DNA of 64,000 bases. Origin: Fibrella forsythiae. Lineage in GTDB: Bacteria > Bacteroidota > Bacteroidia > Cytophagales > Spirosomataceae. Below are positions 42,354-51,074 of the stretch, piece by piece. The position numbers and the translations under genes are program-made. Numbering within the stretch: position 1 is the stretch's first letter; the number at the start of each line of letters is the position of its first letter. Below the pieces are notes generated by a model. The model was not told the DNA's origin, did not search any database, and was given only the letters and a program-made list of their open reading frames with translations. The DNA lies in NCBI RefSeq assembly GCF_017353175.1, contig NZ_JAFMYW010000004.1, positions 1 through 64,000 on the forward strand, read 5' to 3'.

Positions 42354-44369
42354 ATGCGTGCCCTCTCTTTTGCCGTTCTCGCCGTTCTCCTTGCTGGCAC
42401 GCTGAATGCACAGGCCGTCAAAACCGCTTCGGCACGGCCACCGCTCGCTCCGCTCAGGTATGTTGAGTTGCCGCTCGGTGCCATTAAACCGCAGGGCTGG
42501 CTACGTACCCAGCTCGAGGTCATGCGCGACGGAACAACCGGACATCTGGACGAATATTACTGGAAACTAAAGAATGACAACGGCTGGCTCGGTGGCAAAG
42601 GCGACGGCTGGGAAGAAACGCCCTACTGGCTCGACGGGGCTGTTCCACTGGCGCACCTGATCGACGATAAACCACTGACAGACAAGGTACAACGTTACAT
42701 CGACTGGTCGATCAGCTCGCAACGAAAGTCAGGTTATTTTGGGCCAGTTACAAAGACCGAACGCGACGGAAAACCCATGACTGCCTGCGATCAGGGCGAA
42801 GACTGGTGGCCACGGATGGTGATGCTGAAAGTGATGCAGCAGCACTACCAGGCGACCGGCGACAAACGCGTTATTCCGTTCATGACAAAGTACCTGCGCT
42901 ACCAGTACGACAACCTGAAAACCTGCCCGCTCGGTAAATGGTCGGAGTGGTCGACGGCACGGGGGGGCGATAATCTGATGTCAGTGTATTGGCTTTATAA
43001 TCAGACCGGCGAGACTTTTCTGCTCGAACTGGGCAAGCTCATCAGCCAGCAAACCACCCCCTGGACGCAGTATTTTGGCGGACGCAACTGGGTGATGCAG
43101 GCAGCGGCGCAGCAAAACGGCACCGCCTGGATGGACCGCCACGCCGTGAACGTGGGCATGGGCCTGAAACTGCCCGCCGTTCAGTATCTGGGAAATCGTG
43201 ACCCAAAACTCCTGCAAACGCTGAAGACGGGATGGAATGACCTGATGCTCCTGCACGGCCTGCCCCACGGCATGTTCTCGGGCGATGAAGACCTGCATGG
43301 CAACGATCCTACGCAGGGCATTGAGCTATGCGCCATCGTGGAAACCATGTTCTCGCTCGAACAGGCCATCAGCATCACCGGTGACCCGGCCTATATGGAT
43401 GCGCTGGAGCGAATGACCTTCAACGCCATGCCCACCCAAACCACCGACGATTACAACAACCGGCAGTATTTCCAGGTGGCCAATCAGGTGGAAGTGAGCC
43501 GGGGCGTGTTCGATTTCTCGCTGCCGTTCGACCGGGGTATGAACAACGTGTTCGGGCCGTATGCGGGTTATACCTGCTGCACAGTGAACATGCACCAGGG
43601 CTGGACCAAATTCAGCACCCACCTCTGGTACAGCACCGGAACAGGACTGGCCGCCCTGACCTACGCTCCCAATACACTGACCACCAAACTGCCGGGCGGC
43701 TCAACCGTAACCATCCGTGAAGAAACGGGTTACCCCTTCACCGACCAGATCCAGTTCACCATCGACGTACCCAGGGCCGTGGCGTTCCCGCTCGACCTGC
43801 GCATTCCGGGCTGGTGTAAGCTGGCTAGCCTGCTGCTCAATGGAAAACCGTTACGAACCGACAAAGGTGGTCAGATCATAACGCTCCAACGTACCTGGCA
43901 ACCCGGCGACATACTGACCCTGCAATTGCCCATGACCGTGACCACCAGCAACTGGGCCAAAAACTCACGGTCGGTTGAGCGCGGGCCACTGGTGTATGCG
44001 CTGCATGTACCGGCCGCTACCTCAACACACGAACTGAAAGAAGAAGGTACGTATGTTGAGCTGAAACCGAAAGGCGACTGGAATTTCGGTCTGCCACAAT
44101 CGCTCGTAAAAGATCCGGTGGCCAACACAACAGTTACGCTGAAAAACCCGGCAGGCTTTGTCTGGAACGCCGGGAACGCCCCTGTGGTGATTACTACCAG
44201 AGGCCGCAAAATTCCGGGCTGGAAGGCAACCAACGGCGTGGCACATCAACCTGTTTCGGCCCGCGATGGGTTCTACAAAGGCGAGGTTTCAGATAAAGAA
44301 GAGACCCTCACACTAATTCCATATGGTTGCTCTAAACTCCGTATAGTGGCCTTTCCTGTAGTACGTTAA
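42354..44369 (+). CDS. Secreted GH127-like beta-L-arabinofuranosidase family protein
   Basis: 671 residues from ATG 42354 (a GTG at 42321 is in frame), with signal peptide MRALSFAVLAVLLAGTLNAQ. The (alpha/alpha)6 barrel has TACDQGEDWWPRMVML. The zinc-site pattern of GH127 is visible: E324-L-C326 in GIELCAIVETMF and adjacent C408-C409 in YTCCTVNMHQGW. GH127 contains beta-L-arabinofuranosidases, but this branch of Bacteroidetes sequences may act on other sugars. It is 74 nt from the DUF4965 gene, a probable operon. Confidence 0.85.
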   Translation: MRALSFAVLAVLLAGTLNAQAVKTASARPPLAPLRYVELPLGAIKPQGWLRTQLEVMRDGTTGHLDEYYWKLKNDNGWLGGKGDGWEETPYWLDGAVPLAHLIDDKPLTDKVQRYIDWSISSQRKSGYFGPVTKTERDGKPMTACDQGEDWWPRMVMLKVMQQHYQATGDKRVIPFMTKYLRYQYDNLKTCPLGKWSEWSTARGGDNLMSVYWLYNQTGETFLLELGKLISQQTTPWTQYFGGRNWVMQAAAQQNGTAWMDRHAVNVGMGLKLPAVQYLGNRDPKLLQTLKTGWNDLMLLHGLPHGMFSGDEDLHGNDPTQGIELCAIVETMFSLEQAISITGDPAYMDALERMTFNAMPTQTTDDYNNRQYFQVANQVEVSRGVFDFSLPFDRGMNNVFGPYAGYTCCTVNMHQGWTKFSTHLWYSTGTGLAALTYAPNTLTTKLPGGSTVTIREETGYPFTDQIQFTIDVPRAVAFPLDLRIPGWCKLASLLLNGKPLRTDKGGQIITLQRTWQPGDILTLQLPMTVTTSNWAKNSRSVERGPLVYALHVPAATSTHELKEEGTYVELKPKGDWNFGLPQSLVKDPVANTTVTLKNPAGFVWNAGNAPVVITTRGRKIPGWKATNGVAHQPVSARDGFYKGEVSDKEETLTLIPYGCSKLRIVAFPVVR

Positions 44370-44443
44370 ATAAAGTTGTTGGCACAATCGGGTGTTAAAG
44401 CCGTTTTAAATTATATTTTTTCTTAATTAAGATCAACGTTTAA

Positions 44444-46945
44444 ATGTGCGTCAAATTCTTACTGGTAGCTGCACTGTCCTTAGCCGGTCTTAGTCATGCC
44501 CAAACGCTGCGGCCACCCGCTTACCCCCTCATCACCCACGATCCCTATTTCAGTGTCTGGAGCATGACCGACAAACTCACAGACGCTCCTACCCGCCACT
44601 GGACCGGCAAGACACAATCATTGGAAGGTGTTATTCGGGTCGACGGCACAGCCTACCAGTTTCTTGGCGCTACGCCTACCCTATACCAGCCCATTCTGCC
44701 CAGCGGCGAAGCGAAAGCCTACACCACCAAATACACGTTCGACCAGCCCGGCGCCAACTGGAACGAACTTACCTTCGATGCGACGGGCTGGAAAACCGGT
44801 CCCGGTCCATTTGGCGACACGCCCGAAGCAAAAACAAACTGGCAAAACCGGGATACGCATAAAAACGGCATCTATTACCGGCGCGAATTCACCTTCGATG
44901 GTCGGACCGACCCCGCCAAGCTGATGCTGTCGCTTAATCACGACGATGAGGTGGTAATCTACCTGAACGGTATTCGCATCCTGACCAAATCGGGCTACCG
45001 CAACGACTACATCTACTTACCGTTGTCGAAAATGGGGCAGCGGGCGTTACGAACGGGCAAGAACGTGCTGGCGGTGCATTGTATCAGCCCCTACGCCGGT
45101 TCGTTCATCGACGTGGGCATTGTGAATCCGGTCGTTTCGAGCGCCATGACACCCGCCACACAAACCAACGTGAAGGTGTCGGCTACCCAGACCGACTACA
45201 CGTTCAGGGCGGGGCCCGTTGTGCTGAACGTCAATTTCCTCTCGCCCCTGTTGCTGGATGAATTGGAGGTAGTTGCCCGCCCGATCACATACCTGACCTT
45301 CGCCGCCAAATCGGCAGACGGGAAACCCCATACGGTGCAGGTATATGTGGGGGCGGCCGGAACGCTGGCCACCAACAATGCCGATCAGGAAGTTGTGGTC
45401 GATGTGGGCAATACGGCGGGCCTGAACTGGCTGACTATCGGCACGCAACAGCAACCGGTATTGGGCCGAAAAGGTGACGACGTTCGGATCGACTGGGGTT
45501 ATGCCTATCTGGCCGTTCCGCGACAGACGAACGCGCAACTGACGGCAGGCTCGCTGACCGACCTGAAACGGCGATTTGCCAGTCAGGGTACCGTTCCCCC
45601 GGGGAAAGCATCGCTGGGAGCGGCACGCAATTTCGGGCTCGCGGTCAATATTCCGCTGGGTTCGGTCGGTACGTCGGCGGTGCAGAAACACATCATGCTG
45701 GCCTACGACGATCTGTATTCGGTGCAGTATTTTGGCAAGAATCTGCGGCCCTGGTGGCATCGGAACGCAAACATGACCATGCCAGCCCTGCTTCAGGCCG
45801 CCGAAAAAGATTACACCCGCCTGAAGCAGAAAAGCACTGCGTTCGACGCTAAGCTATACGCCGATGCCCAGTTGGCGGGCGGGAAGCAGTACGCCGATTT
45901 GTGCGCCCTGGCCTACCGGCAGGCTATTTCGGCTCATAAGCTGGTGGCGGGCCCCAAAGGAGAACTGTTCTTCTTCTCGAAAGAGAATTTTTCCAACGGC
46001 TCCATTGGTACCGTCGACATTACGTACCCGTCGGCTCCGTTGTTTCTGCTGTATAATCCTGCGCTACTGAGAGGTATGATGGAGCCGATCTTTCAGTATT
46101 CGGAAAGTGGACGATGGAAAAAGCCATTCGCCGCTCATGACGTGGGCACCTACCCAATTGCCAATGGTCAGACCTACGGCGAAGACATGCCGGTAGAAGA
46201 GTGTGGTAATATGCTGCTGCTAATGGGCGCTATTACCAAAGCCGAGGGAAACACCAGCTACGCCAAGCAGCACTGGAAAGTACTGACCACCTGGGTAAAC
46301 TATCTTCGTAAAGACGGCTTCGACCCGGCCAATCAGTTGTGTACCGACGATTTCGCCGGTCACCTGGCCCGCAACGCCAACCTCTCACTGAAAGCAATTC
46401 TGGGTATTGCCGCCTACGGGCAAATAGCCGAACGAATGGGCGATAAAAAGACGGCGGCAACGTACCTGAACGCAGCAAGAGACATGGCCCAGCGATGGCA
46501 GCAGCTGGCGTTGAATGCCGGAAACGATGGCTCGAAACCGCATTATGACCTCACATTCGAGAACGACGACGATACATGGAGCCAGAAATATAACCTGGTC
46601 TGGGATAAGCTATTAGCTATGAAAATCTTCCCTAAAGGCCTGGCCCAGCGCGAAGTGGCCTATTACCTTACTAAGCAAAAGCCCTACGGCCTGCCGCTGG
46701 ATAGCCGCAAGACCTACACCAAATCAGACTGGATCATCTGGACAGCTACAATGGCTGAATCGAACAAGGATTTTCAGGCCTTCGTAGCGCCCATCTGGAA
46801 GTTCGCCAATGAAACGCCGTCGCGCGTGCCGCTCACGGACTGGCACGAGACCACCAACGCCAAACAGGTCGGTTTTCAGGCGCGCTCAGTCGTCGGTGGA
46901 TATTATATAAAAATGCTTGAAAGCAAACTGGCCGCGCAGAAATAG
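44444..46945 (+). CDS. Secreted DUF4964/DUF5127/DUF4965/DUF1793 (glutaminase A-like) protein
   Basis: 833 residues with a signal peptide ending at SHAQ near residue 20. The N-terminal part (PAYPLITHDPYFSVWSMTDKL) is DUF4964. It is followed by an inserted beta-sandwich with HDDEVVIYLNG, DUF5127-like sequence and the C-terminal (alpha/alpha) domain containing AHDVGTYPIANGQ and MPVEECGNMLLLMGAI. Fungal GtaA glutaminases share this set of domains. In Bacteroidetes the real substrate is often doubtful and may be a glycan. A fossil of a second copy lies just downstream. Confidence 0.85.
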   Translation: MCVKFLLVAALSLAGLSHAQTLRPPAYPLITHDPYFSVWSMTDKLTDAPTRHWTGKTQSLEGVIRVDGTAYQFLGATPTLYQPILPSGEAKAYTTKYTFDQPGANWNELTFDATGWKTGPGPFGDTPEAKTNWQNRDTHKNGIYYRREFTFDGRTDPAKLMLSLNHDDEVVIYLNGIRILTKSGYRNDYIYLPLSKMGQRALRTGKNVLAVHCISPYAGSFIDVGIVNPVVSSAMTPATQTNVKVSATQTDYTFRAGPVVLNVNFLSPLLLDELEVVARPITYLTFAAKSADGKPHTVQVYVGAAGTLATNNADQEVVVDVGNTAGLNWLTIGTQQQPVLGRKGDDVRIDWGYAYLAVPRQTNAQLTAGSLTDLKRRFASQGTVPPGKASLGAARNFGLAVNIPLGSVGTSAVQKHIMLAYDDLYSVQYFGKNLRPWWHRNANMTMPALLQAAEKDYTRLKQKSTAFDAKLYADAQLAGGKQYADLCALAYRQAISAHKLVAGPKGELFFFSKENFSNGSIGTVDITYPSAPLFLLYNPALLRGMMEPIFQYSESGRWKKPFAAHDVGTYPIANGQTYGEDMPVEECGNMLLLMGAITKAEGNTSYAKQHWKVLTTWVNYLRKDGFDPANQLCTDDFAGHLARNANLSLKAILGIAAYGQIAERMGDKKTAATYLNAARDMAQRWQQLALNAGNDGSKPHYDLTFENDDDTWSQKYNLVWDKLLAMKIFPKGLAQREVAYYLTKQKPYGLPLDSRKTYTKSDWIIWTATMAESNKDFQAFVAPIWKFANETPSRVPLTDWHETTNAKQVGFQARSVVGGYYIKMLESKLAAQK

Positions 46946-46951
46946 AGATGA

Positions 46952-47031
46952 GCTTCGCACGGCGGGGCTTACAGCGCGAAGCACATTACGCATCAGCAAC
47001 GAAAAGCAACCAAACACCGCTACTTCTTCTT
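46952..47031. other. Spacer with small hairpin after the DUF4965 gene
   Basis: GCTTCGC (46952-46958) pairs with GCGAAGC (46976-46982). The text GGGCTTACAGCGC here also occurs near 42276 ahead of the GH127 gene. No coding potential is seen. Confidence 0.4.
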
Positions 47032-47219
47032 TTACTGTATCATACGTTCTTCCAGCATCTTGACGAAATAGCCGCCTACTACCGAGTGGGCCCGGAAACC
47101 AACTTTCCTGGCATTGATGGTCTCGTGCCGGTCCGTAAGCGGCACGCGCGACGGCGTTTCGTTGGCGAACTTCCAGATGGAATCAATCAGCGCTTTGAAA
47201 ACCCTGTCAGTGGCGGTGA
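47032..47219 (-). pseudogene. Fossil 3' end of a second DUF4965 (glutaminase A-like) gene
   Basis: Read on the minus strand, in frame with TAA at 47032-47034, this encodes FKALIDSIWKFANETPSRVP then LTDRHETINARKVGF and RAHSVVGGYFVKMLEERMIQ. It matches the C-terminus of the intact upstream protein (FQAFVAPIWKFANETPSRVP and so on). It is inverted relative to the intact gene, tail to tail. Beyond about 47219 the frame breaks and homology is lost. Confidence 0.85.
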
Positions 47220-47368
47220 TTCGAGGCTAAGGCAACCTCACTAGTAGTAAAGCCGACAATGGCCGCTTTCTGGGTCAACGGCTCCCCGAAAATGCCCTGT
47301 TGGCGCGAAGTGCGCCCGGCTTCTCATAGCCGATCTGTATAGCCACTACCCAATACTTTTTCTGGCTC
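47220..47368. other. Intergenic debris upstream of the SGNH hydrolase gene
   Basis: About 150 nt with no intact gene. On the minus strand a short frame from about 47371 begins MSQKKYWVVAIQIGYEKPGA and then breaks. A separate frame nearby reads LTQKAAIVGFTTSEVALA. Both may be debris of the same lost gene, but I cannot name it. Confidence 0.3.
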
Positions 47369-48340
47369 ATGAACATATCATCACACGTTCACAGGCGACA
47401 CCCCGCCCCATCGGCCTGCCGCCTGTTGCTTTACGCCTTGCTGGCGGCACTGATTTCGGTTGCCAGCAAGGCTCAATCGCCGTTTCCGGACAGCGTTCGC
47501 CGGGTGGTCTTTCTGGGCAACAGCATCACCTACGCAGGTACGTATGTCACCTACGTCGACGCGTACCTGAGCACACGTTACCCGCAGCAGGGTGTTGAAT
47601 TCATCAATGTTGGCCTCCCCAGCGAAACCGTTTCGGGCCTGTCGGAAGAAGGGCATGCAGGCGGCAAATTTCCCCGGCCCGACCTGCACGAACGGCTGGA
47701 ACGGGTGCTTACGCTCACTAAACCGGACCTCGTCTTGGCCAGCTACGGTATGAATGACGGCATTTACCTACCGTTCGACGAAGGACGGTTTCAACAGTTC
47801 AAAGACGGCATCAACTGGCTACATAGCGAAGTAGTGAAAACCGGAGCGCAGATCATTCACCTCACGCCGCCCGTTTTCGACGAATTACGCGGTCATAAAT
47901 CCGGTTACGCTGCCGTGCTAGACCGCTATTCAGACTGGCTCATCAACCAGAAAACGGCGCAAAACTGGTCAGTCATCGATGTGCATTATCCGATGAAGCG
48001 TTATCTGGAAGCGCACCGGAAAGTTGACTCCACGTTTGCGCTGGCCGATGATGGTGTTCATCCGGGCGAGGTTGGGCACTGGCTCATGGCCAGAAGCGTT
48101 CTGCTTGGTCTGGGGCAAAAGGCCGTTGCCAACGCGCCAACTATTCAGTCGGCCATGACTGCCATTCCAAACTCAGCCCACTTGTTGAAGCTCATCTCAG
48201 AACGGCAGTTCCTTATGAAAGATGCCTGGCTAACCGCCACCGGCCATAAACGCCCCGGCATGAAAATCGGCATCCCGCTCGAGGAAGCCAGAGAAAAAGC
48301 CGCCTTACTGGAGAGTCAGATCAAAGAACTGATGCGGTAG
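47369..48340 (+). CDS. Secreted SGNH/GDSL hydrolase
   Basis: 323 residues with a long signal region ending near SKAQ. SGNH blocks are visible: VFLGNSITYAG (block I, with the nucleophile Ser in GNSIT), LASYGMNDGIYLP (block III, Asn) and DDGVHPGEVGHWLMA (block V, Asp-x-x-His). Members deacylate esters or act on acetylated sugars. Placement after the GH127 and DUF4965 genes suggests polysaccharide de-esterification (inference). Its stop directly abuts the stop of priA (48340/48341). Confidence 0.9.
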   Translation: MNISSHVHRRHPAPSACRLLLYALLAALISVASKAQSPFPDSVRRVVFLGNSITYAGTYVTYVDAYLSTRYPQQGVEFINVGLPSETVSGLSEEGHAGGKFPRPDLHERLERVLTLTKPDLVLASYGMNDGIYLPFDEGRFQQFKDGINWLHSEVVKTGAQIIHLTPPVFDELRGHKSGYAAVLDRYSDWLINQKTAQNWSVIDVHYPMKRYLEAHRKVDSTFALADDGVHPGEVGHWLMARSVLLGLGQKAVANAPTIQSAMTAIPNSAHLLKLISERQFLMKDAWLTATGHKRPGMKIGIPLEEAREKAALLESQIKELMR

Positions 48341-50848
48341 TTACAGACAATCTACGTCGATAATGACGCTGACGGCGCGCAGGCCTTTGTCGGTCAGGAT
48401 ATCGGTGATGCAGCTTTGAATGAAGGCTTTCACGGCTTTAAAATTGATCTTTTCGCGCTCCAGCTTGATCAGTATATCGTAGAGGAACTGGTTTCTGATG
48501 CGCTCAACGAGTGGTTGTTCCGGGCCCAGTACGCGTTCGTCGCCGAGTTGAGCGGCCAGACTGGCGCAGAGGACATCGGCAGCCTTTTTGCTCACGCGCT
48601 GATCGGTGTGGCGAACGGTGAGCTTGATCAGCCGCGAAAACGGGGGGTAATTAAAATCACGGCGTTCCACGATCTCTTCGTCATACAGGCCAAGGTAATC
48701 ATTGTCAATGATCTTCTGCAGCACCACCTGCGACGGATCGCTCGTCTGAATCAGCACCCGCCCCTGCCGATCGGCTCGGCGCCCCGCCCGGCCGCTTACC
48801 TGCGTCATCATCTGAAAGGCGCGCTCGGTGGCTCTGAACTCCGGCCAGCGGATGATTCGATCGGCATCAAATATGCCGACCAGACTCACATTGTCGAAGT
48901 CCAATCCTTTGGTAATCATTTGTGTACCAACCAGGATATCGACATTACCATGTTCAAATTCGCTGATGATCTGCTGGTAGGCATTCTTGGCGCGGGTAGT
49001 ATCGAGGTCCATCCGCTGAATCCGGGCCGCGGGAAACAGGATCTGTAGTTGATCTTCAAGTTTTTCGGTCCCGTAGCCAACCGTTCTGACCTTGGTTGAT
49101 CCGCAGGTGGGGCATACCTTAGGTACGTCCTCTTTATGGCCGCAGTAGTGGCAACGCAGCTCGGCGGCTCGCTGGTGATAGGTCAGGCTGACGGCGCAGT
49201 TCAGACACTGGCTGGTCCATTCGCAGTCTTCGCATTGCAGATAGGGTGAATAGCCGCGCCGGTTCTGAAACAGGATACTCTGTTCGCCACGCTCCAGGTT
49301 GTCGGCCAGGGCATTGTAGAGCGCCGATGAGAATTCGTTTTTCATCGTCTTCTGCTTCTTCTCCTGCTTTGTGTTGATCAGCGAAATGAAGGGCAGATTG
49401 GCGTCGCCATAGCGTTGAAACAGTTCGACCAGCCCATAGCGACCCTGCTTGGCCTGATAATACGTCTCGATCGAGGGTGTGGCTGAGCCCAACAGTACCT
49501 TGGCCTGTTGCCAATGTGCCAGCATCATGGCCACATCGCGGGCATGGTAGCGGGGAGCCGGGTCGTGCTGTTTATAGGATGTTTCGTGCTCCTCGTCGAC
49601 AATAATCAGGCCGAGGTTATCGAACGGCAGAAACACGGCCGATCGTACGCCAATGACGAACTGGAATTGACCCGAGACAACGCCCTTCCAAACCTCCACC
49701 CGCTCGTTATCCGAGAACTTCGAGTGGTAGATGCCCATCTTATCGCCGAACACCTTTTGCAGGCGAACAACGATCTGGGTCGTGAGGGCGATTTCGGGTA
49801 GCAGGTACATCACCTGCGAACCGCCCGCCAGCACTTTCTGAATCAGATCGATATAGACCTCCGTTTTACCGCTACCCGTGATGCCGTGAAAGAGCACGAT
49901 GTTCTTCTGGGCAAACTCGGCCATGATACTGTCTGACGCCGTGCGCTGGGCGGCCGTGAGCACAATCTCTTTCTGGGGTGAAAACGTATCGGAGAAACGG
50001 GGTTGTATCAGTTCGAACGTTTCGAAAACGCCGTTCTTTACCAACGTACCCAGCGATGATTGCGATAGTTCGTCGTCCTGATTCAGGATCCCTTTTTCGA
50101 GACCCTGCTCGTTGAGGGCGGGGTTACGCTGCATGGGTACGTGCCGCAGGTAGCGCATCACCACCTCCTGCTGCTTAGGTAATTTATCGAGTCGCTGAAG
50201 CAACGCCAGCAATTGTTCGGGTTGCTCGTAGTTTCGGTGAAGGCGCACCTTGCGCACCATTTTTGGCACATACTTTTCTTTCACTTCGTCGAACACGATG
50301 ACCGCCCGTTTTCCCACCAGCGACTTGATCAGCGTTGGTACGTTCACCTCACCTACTAGCCGGCCCAGCTCTTCGTATGATAAGGAGGGGTGCTTCTTCA
50401 GATCCTCCATCAAGGTCACTTCCTGCGGAGTAAGTAGGTCAGGGTGCTCAAAATCAGGATTATACTGCACCTTCGACTGGCTGGTGATCTTCAGGCCAGA
50501 CGGCAGCGCTACGTTCATCACTTCGCCAATGCAGCACATGTAATACTCGGCCATCCAGGCAAATAACTGGAGCTGATAACCCGTCACGAGCGGGTATTCA
50601 TCGAGCAGCTCAAGGACGTACCTGGCCTGATAATTCTGCGGCGGATGGTTGTGCAGACTGGCTACCACTGCAGTGATTACTCTACTTTTTCCGAACGGAA
50701 CGATAACTCTGGCCCCGATTTTGATAAGGGCCGCCATATCCCGCTTTACTCTATAGGTAAATAGACGGGGAACGGGTATAGGCAGCACCAAGTCGACGAA
50801 CAATGTGACTTCTTCTGCATCTGTGTATGAAAATAGCGTGTCAGTCAA
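48341..50848 (-). CDS. priA: Primosomal replication protein N' (PriA helicase)
   Basis: 835-residue superfamily 2 DNA helicase that restarts stalled replication forks. The Walker A motif is HGITGSGKTEVYIDL and the Walker B motif is LIIVDEEHETSYKQHDPAPRY, whose core is DEEH. A zinc-binding insert contains CEDCEWTSQCLNCAVSL and CHYCGHKEDVPKVCPTCGS. Helicase motifs such as GTQMITKGLDFDNVSLVGI and VSGRAGRADRQG-like text (VSGRAGRRADRQGRVLIQT) are present. The ATG gives MTDTLFSYTDAEE, a slightly extended N-terminus compared with E. coli. Confidence 0.96.
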   Translation of the reverse strand: MTDTLFSYTDAEEVTLFVDLVLPIPVPRLFTYRVKRDMAALIKIGARVIVPFGKSRVITAVVASLHNHPPQNYQARYVLELLDEYPLVTGYQLQLFAWMAEYYMCCIGEVMNVALPSGLKITSQSKVQYNPDFEHPDLLTPQEVTLMEDLKKHPSLSYEELGRLVGEVNVPTLIKSLVGKRAVIVFDEVKEKYVPKMVRKVRLHRNYEQPEQLLALLQRLDKLPKQQEVVMRYLRHVPMQRNPALNEQGLEKGILNQDDELSQSSLGTLVKNGVFETFELIQPRFSDTFSPQKEIVLTAAQRTASDSIMAEFAQKNIVLFHGITGSGKTEVYIDLIQKVLAGGSQVMYLLPEIALTTQIVVRLQKVFGDKMGIYHSKFSDNERVEVWKGVVSGQFQFVIGVRSAVFLPFDNLGLIIVDEEHETSYKQHDPAPRYHARDVAMMLAHWQQAKVLLGSATPSIETYYQAKQGRYGLVELFQRYGDANLPFISLINTKQEKKQKTMKNEFSSALYNALADNLERGEQSILFQNRRGYSPYLQCEDCEWTSQCLNCAVSLTYHQRAAELRCHYCGHKEDVPKVCPTCGSTKVRTVGYGTEKLEDQLQILFPAARIQRMDLDTTRAKNAYQQIISEFEHGNVDILVGTQMITKGLDFDNVSLVGIFDADRIIRWPEFRATERAFQMMTQVSGRAGRRADRQGRVLIQTSDPSQVVLQKIIDNDYLGLYDEEIVERRDFNYPPFSRLIKLTVRHTDQRVSKKAADVLCASLAAQLGDERVLGPEQPLVERIRNQFLYDILIKLEREKINFKAVKAFIQSCITDILTDKGLRAVSVIIDVDCL

Positions 50849-51074
50849 AACAAATAGTTACTGTAATAAACAAGCGGTGACTCAATAGTGTAGAAGGCAC
50901 ACTAACTGGCAAGGAAATTGACAGATACGAGAGCATTACCCGTACCCATACTAAAGCGCCTTACCTGATACGTGTTTGCTGCTCCTCAGTTAGGGGGCAG
51001 CCAGCGTACTCATGCCTGGCCACTTTAACCGTGATCATATATGCATTTAGTTCGTAGTGAAACAGCCTTGTTAA

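Noticed and set aside
48416-49048. 210-codon plus-strand frame opposite priA
   Set aside because: Shadow of the helicase domain; no independent features.
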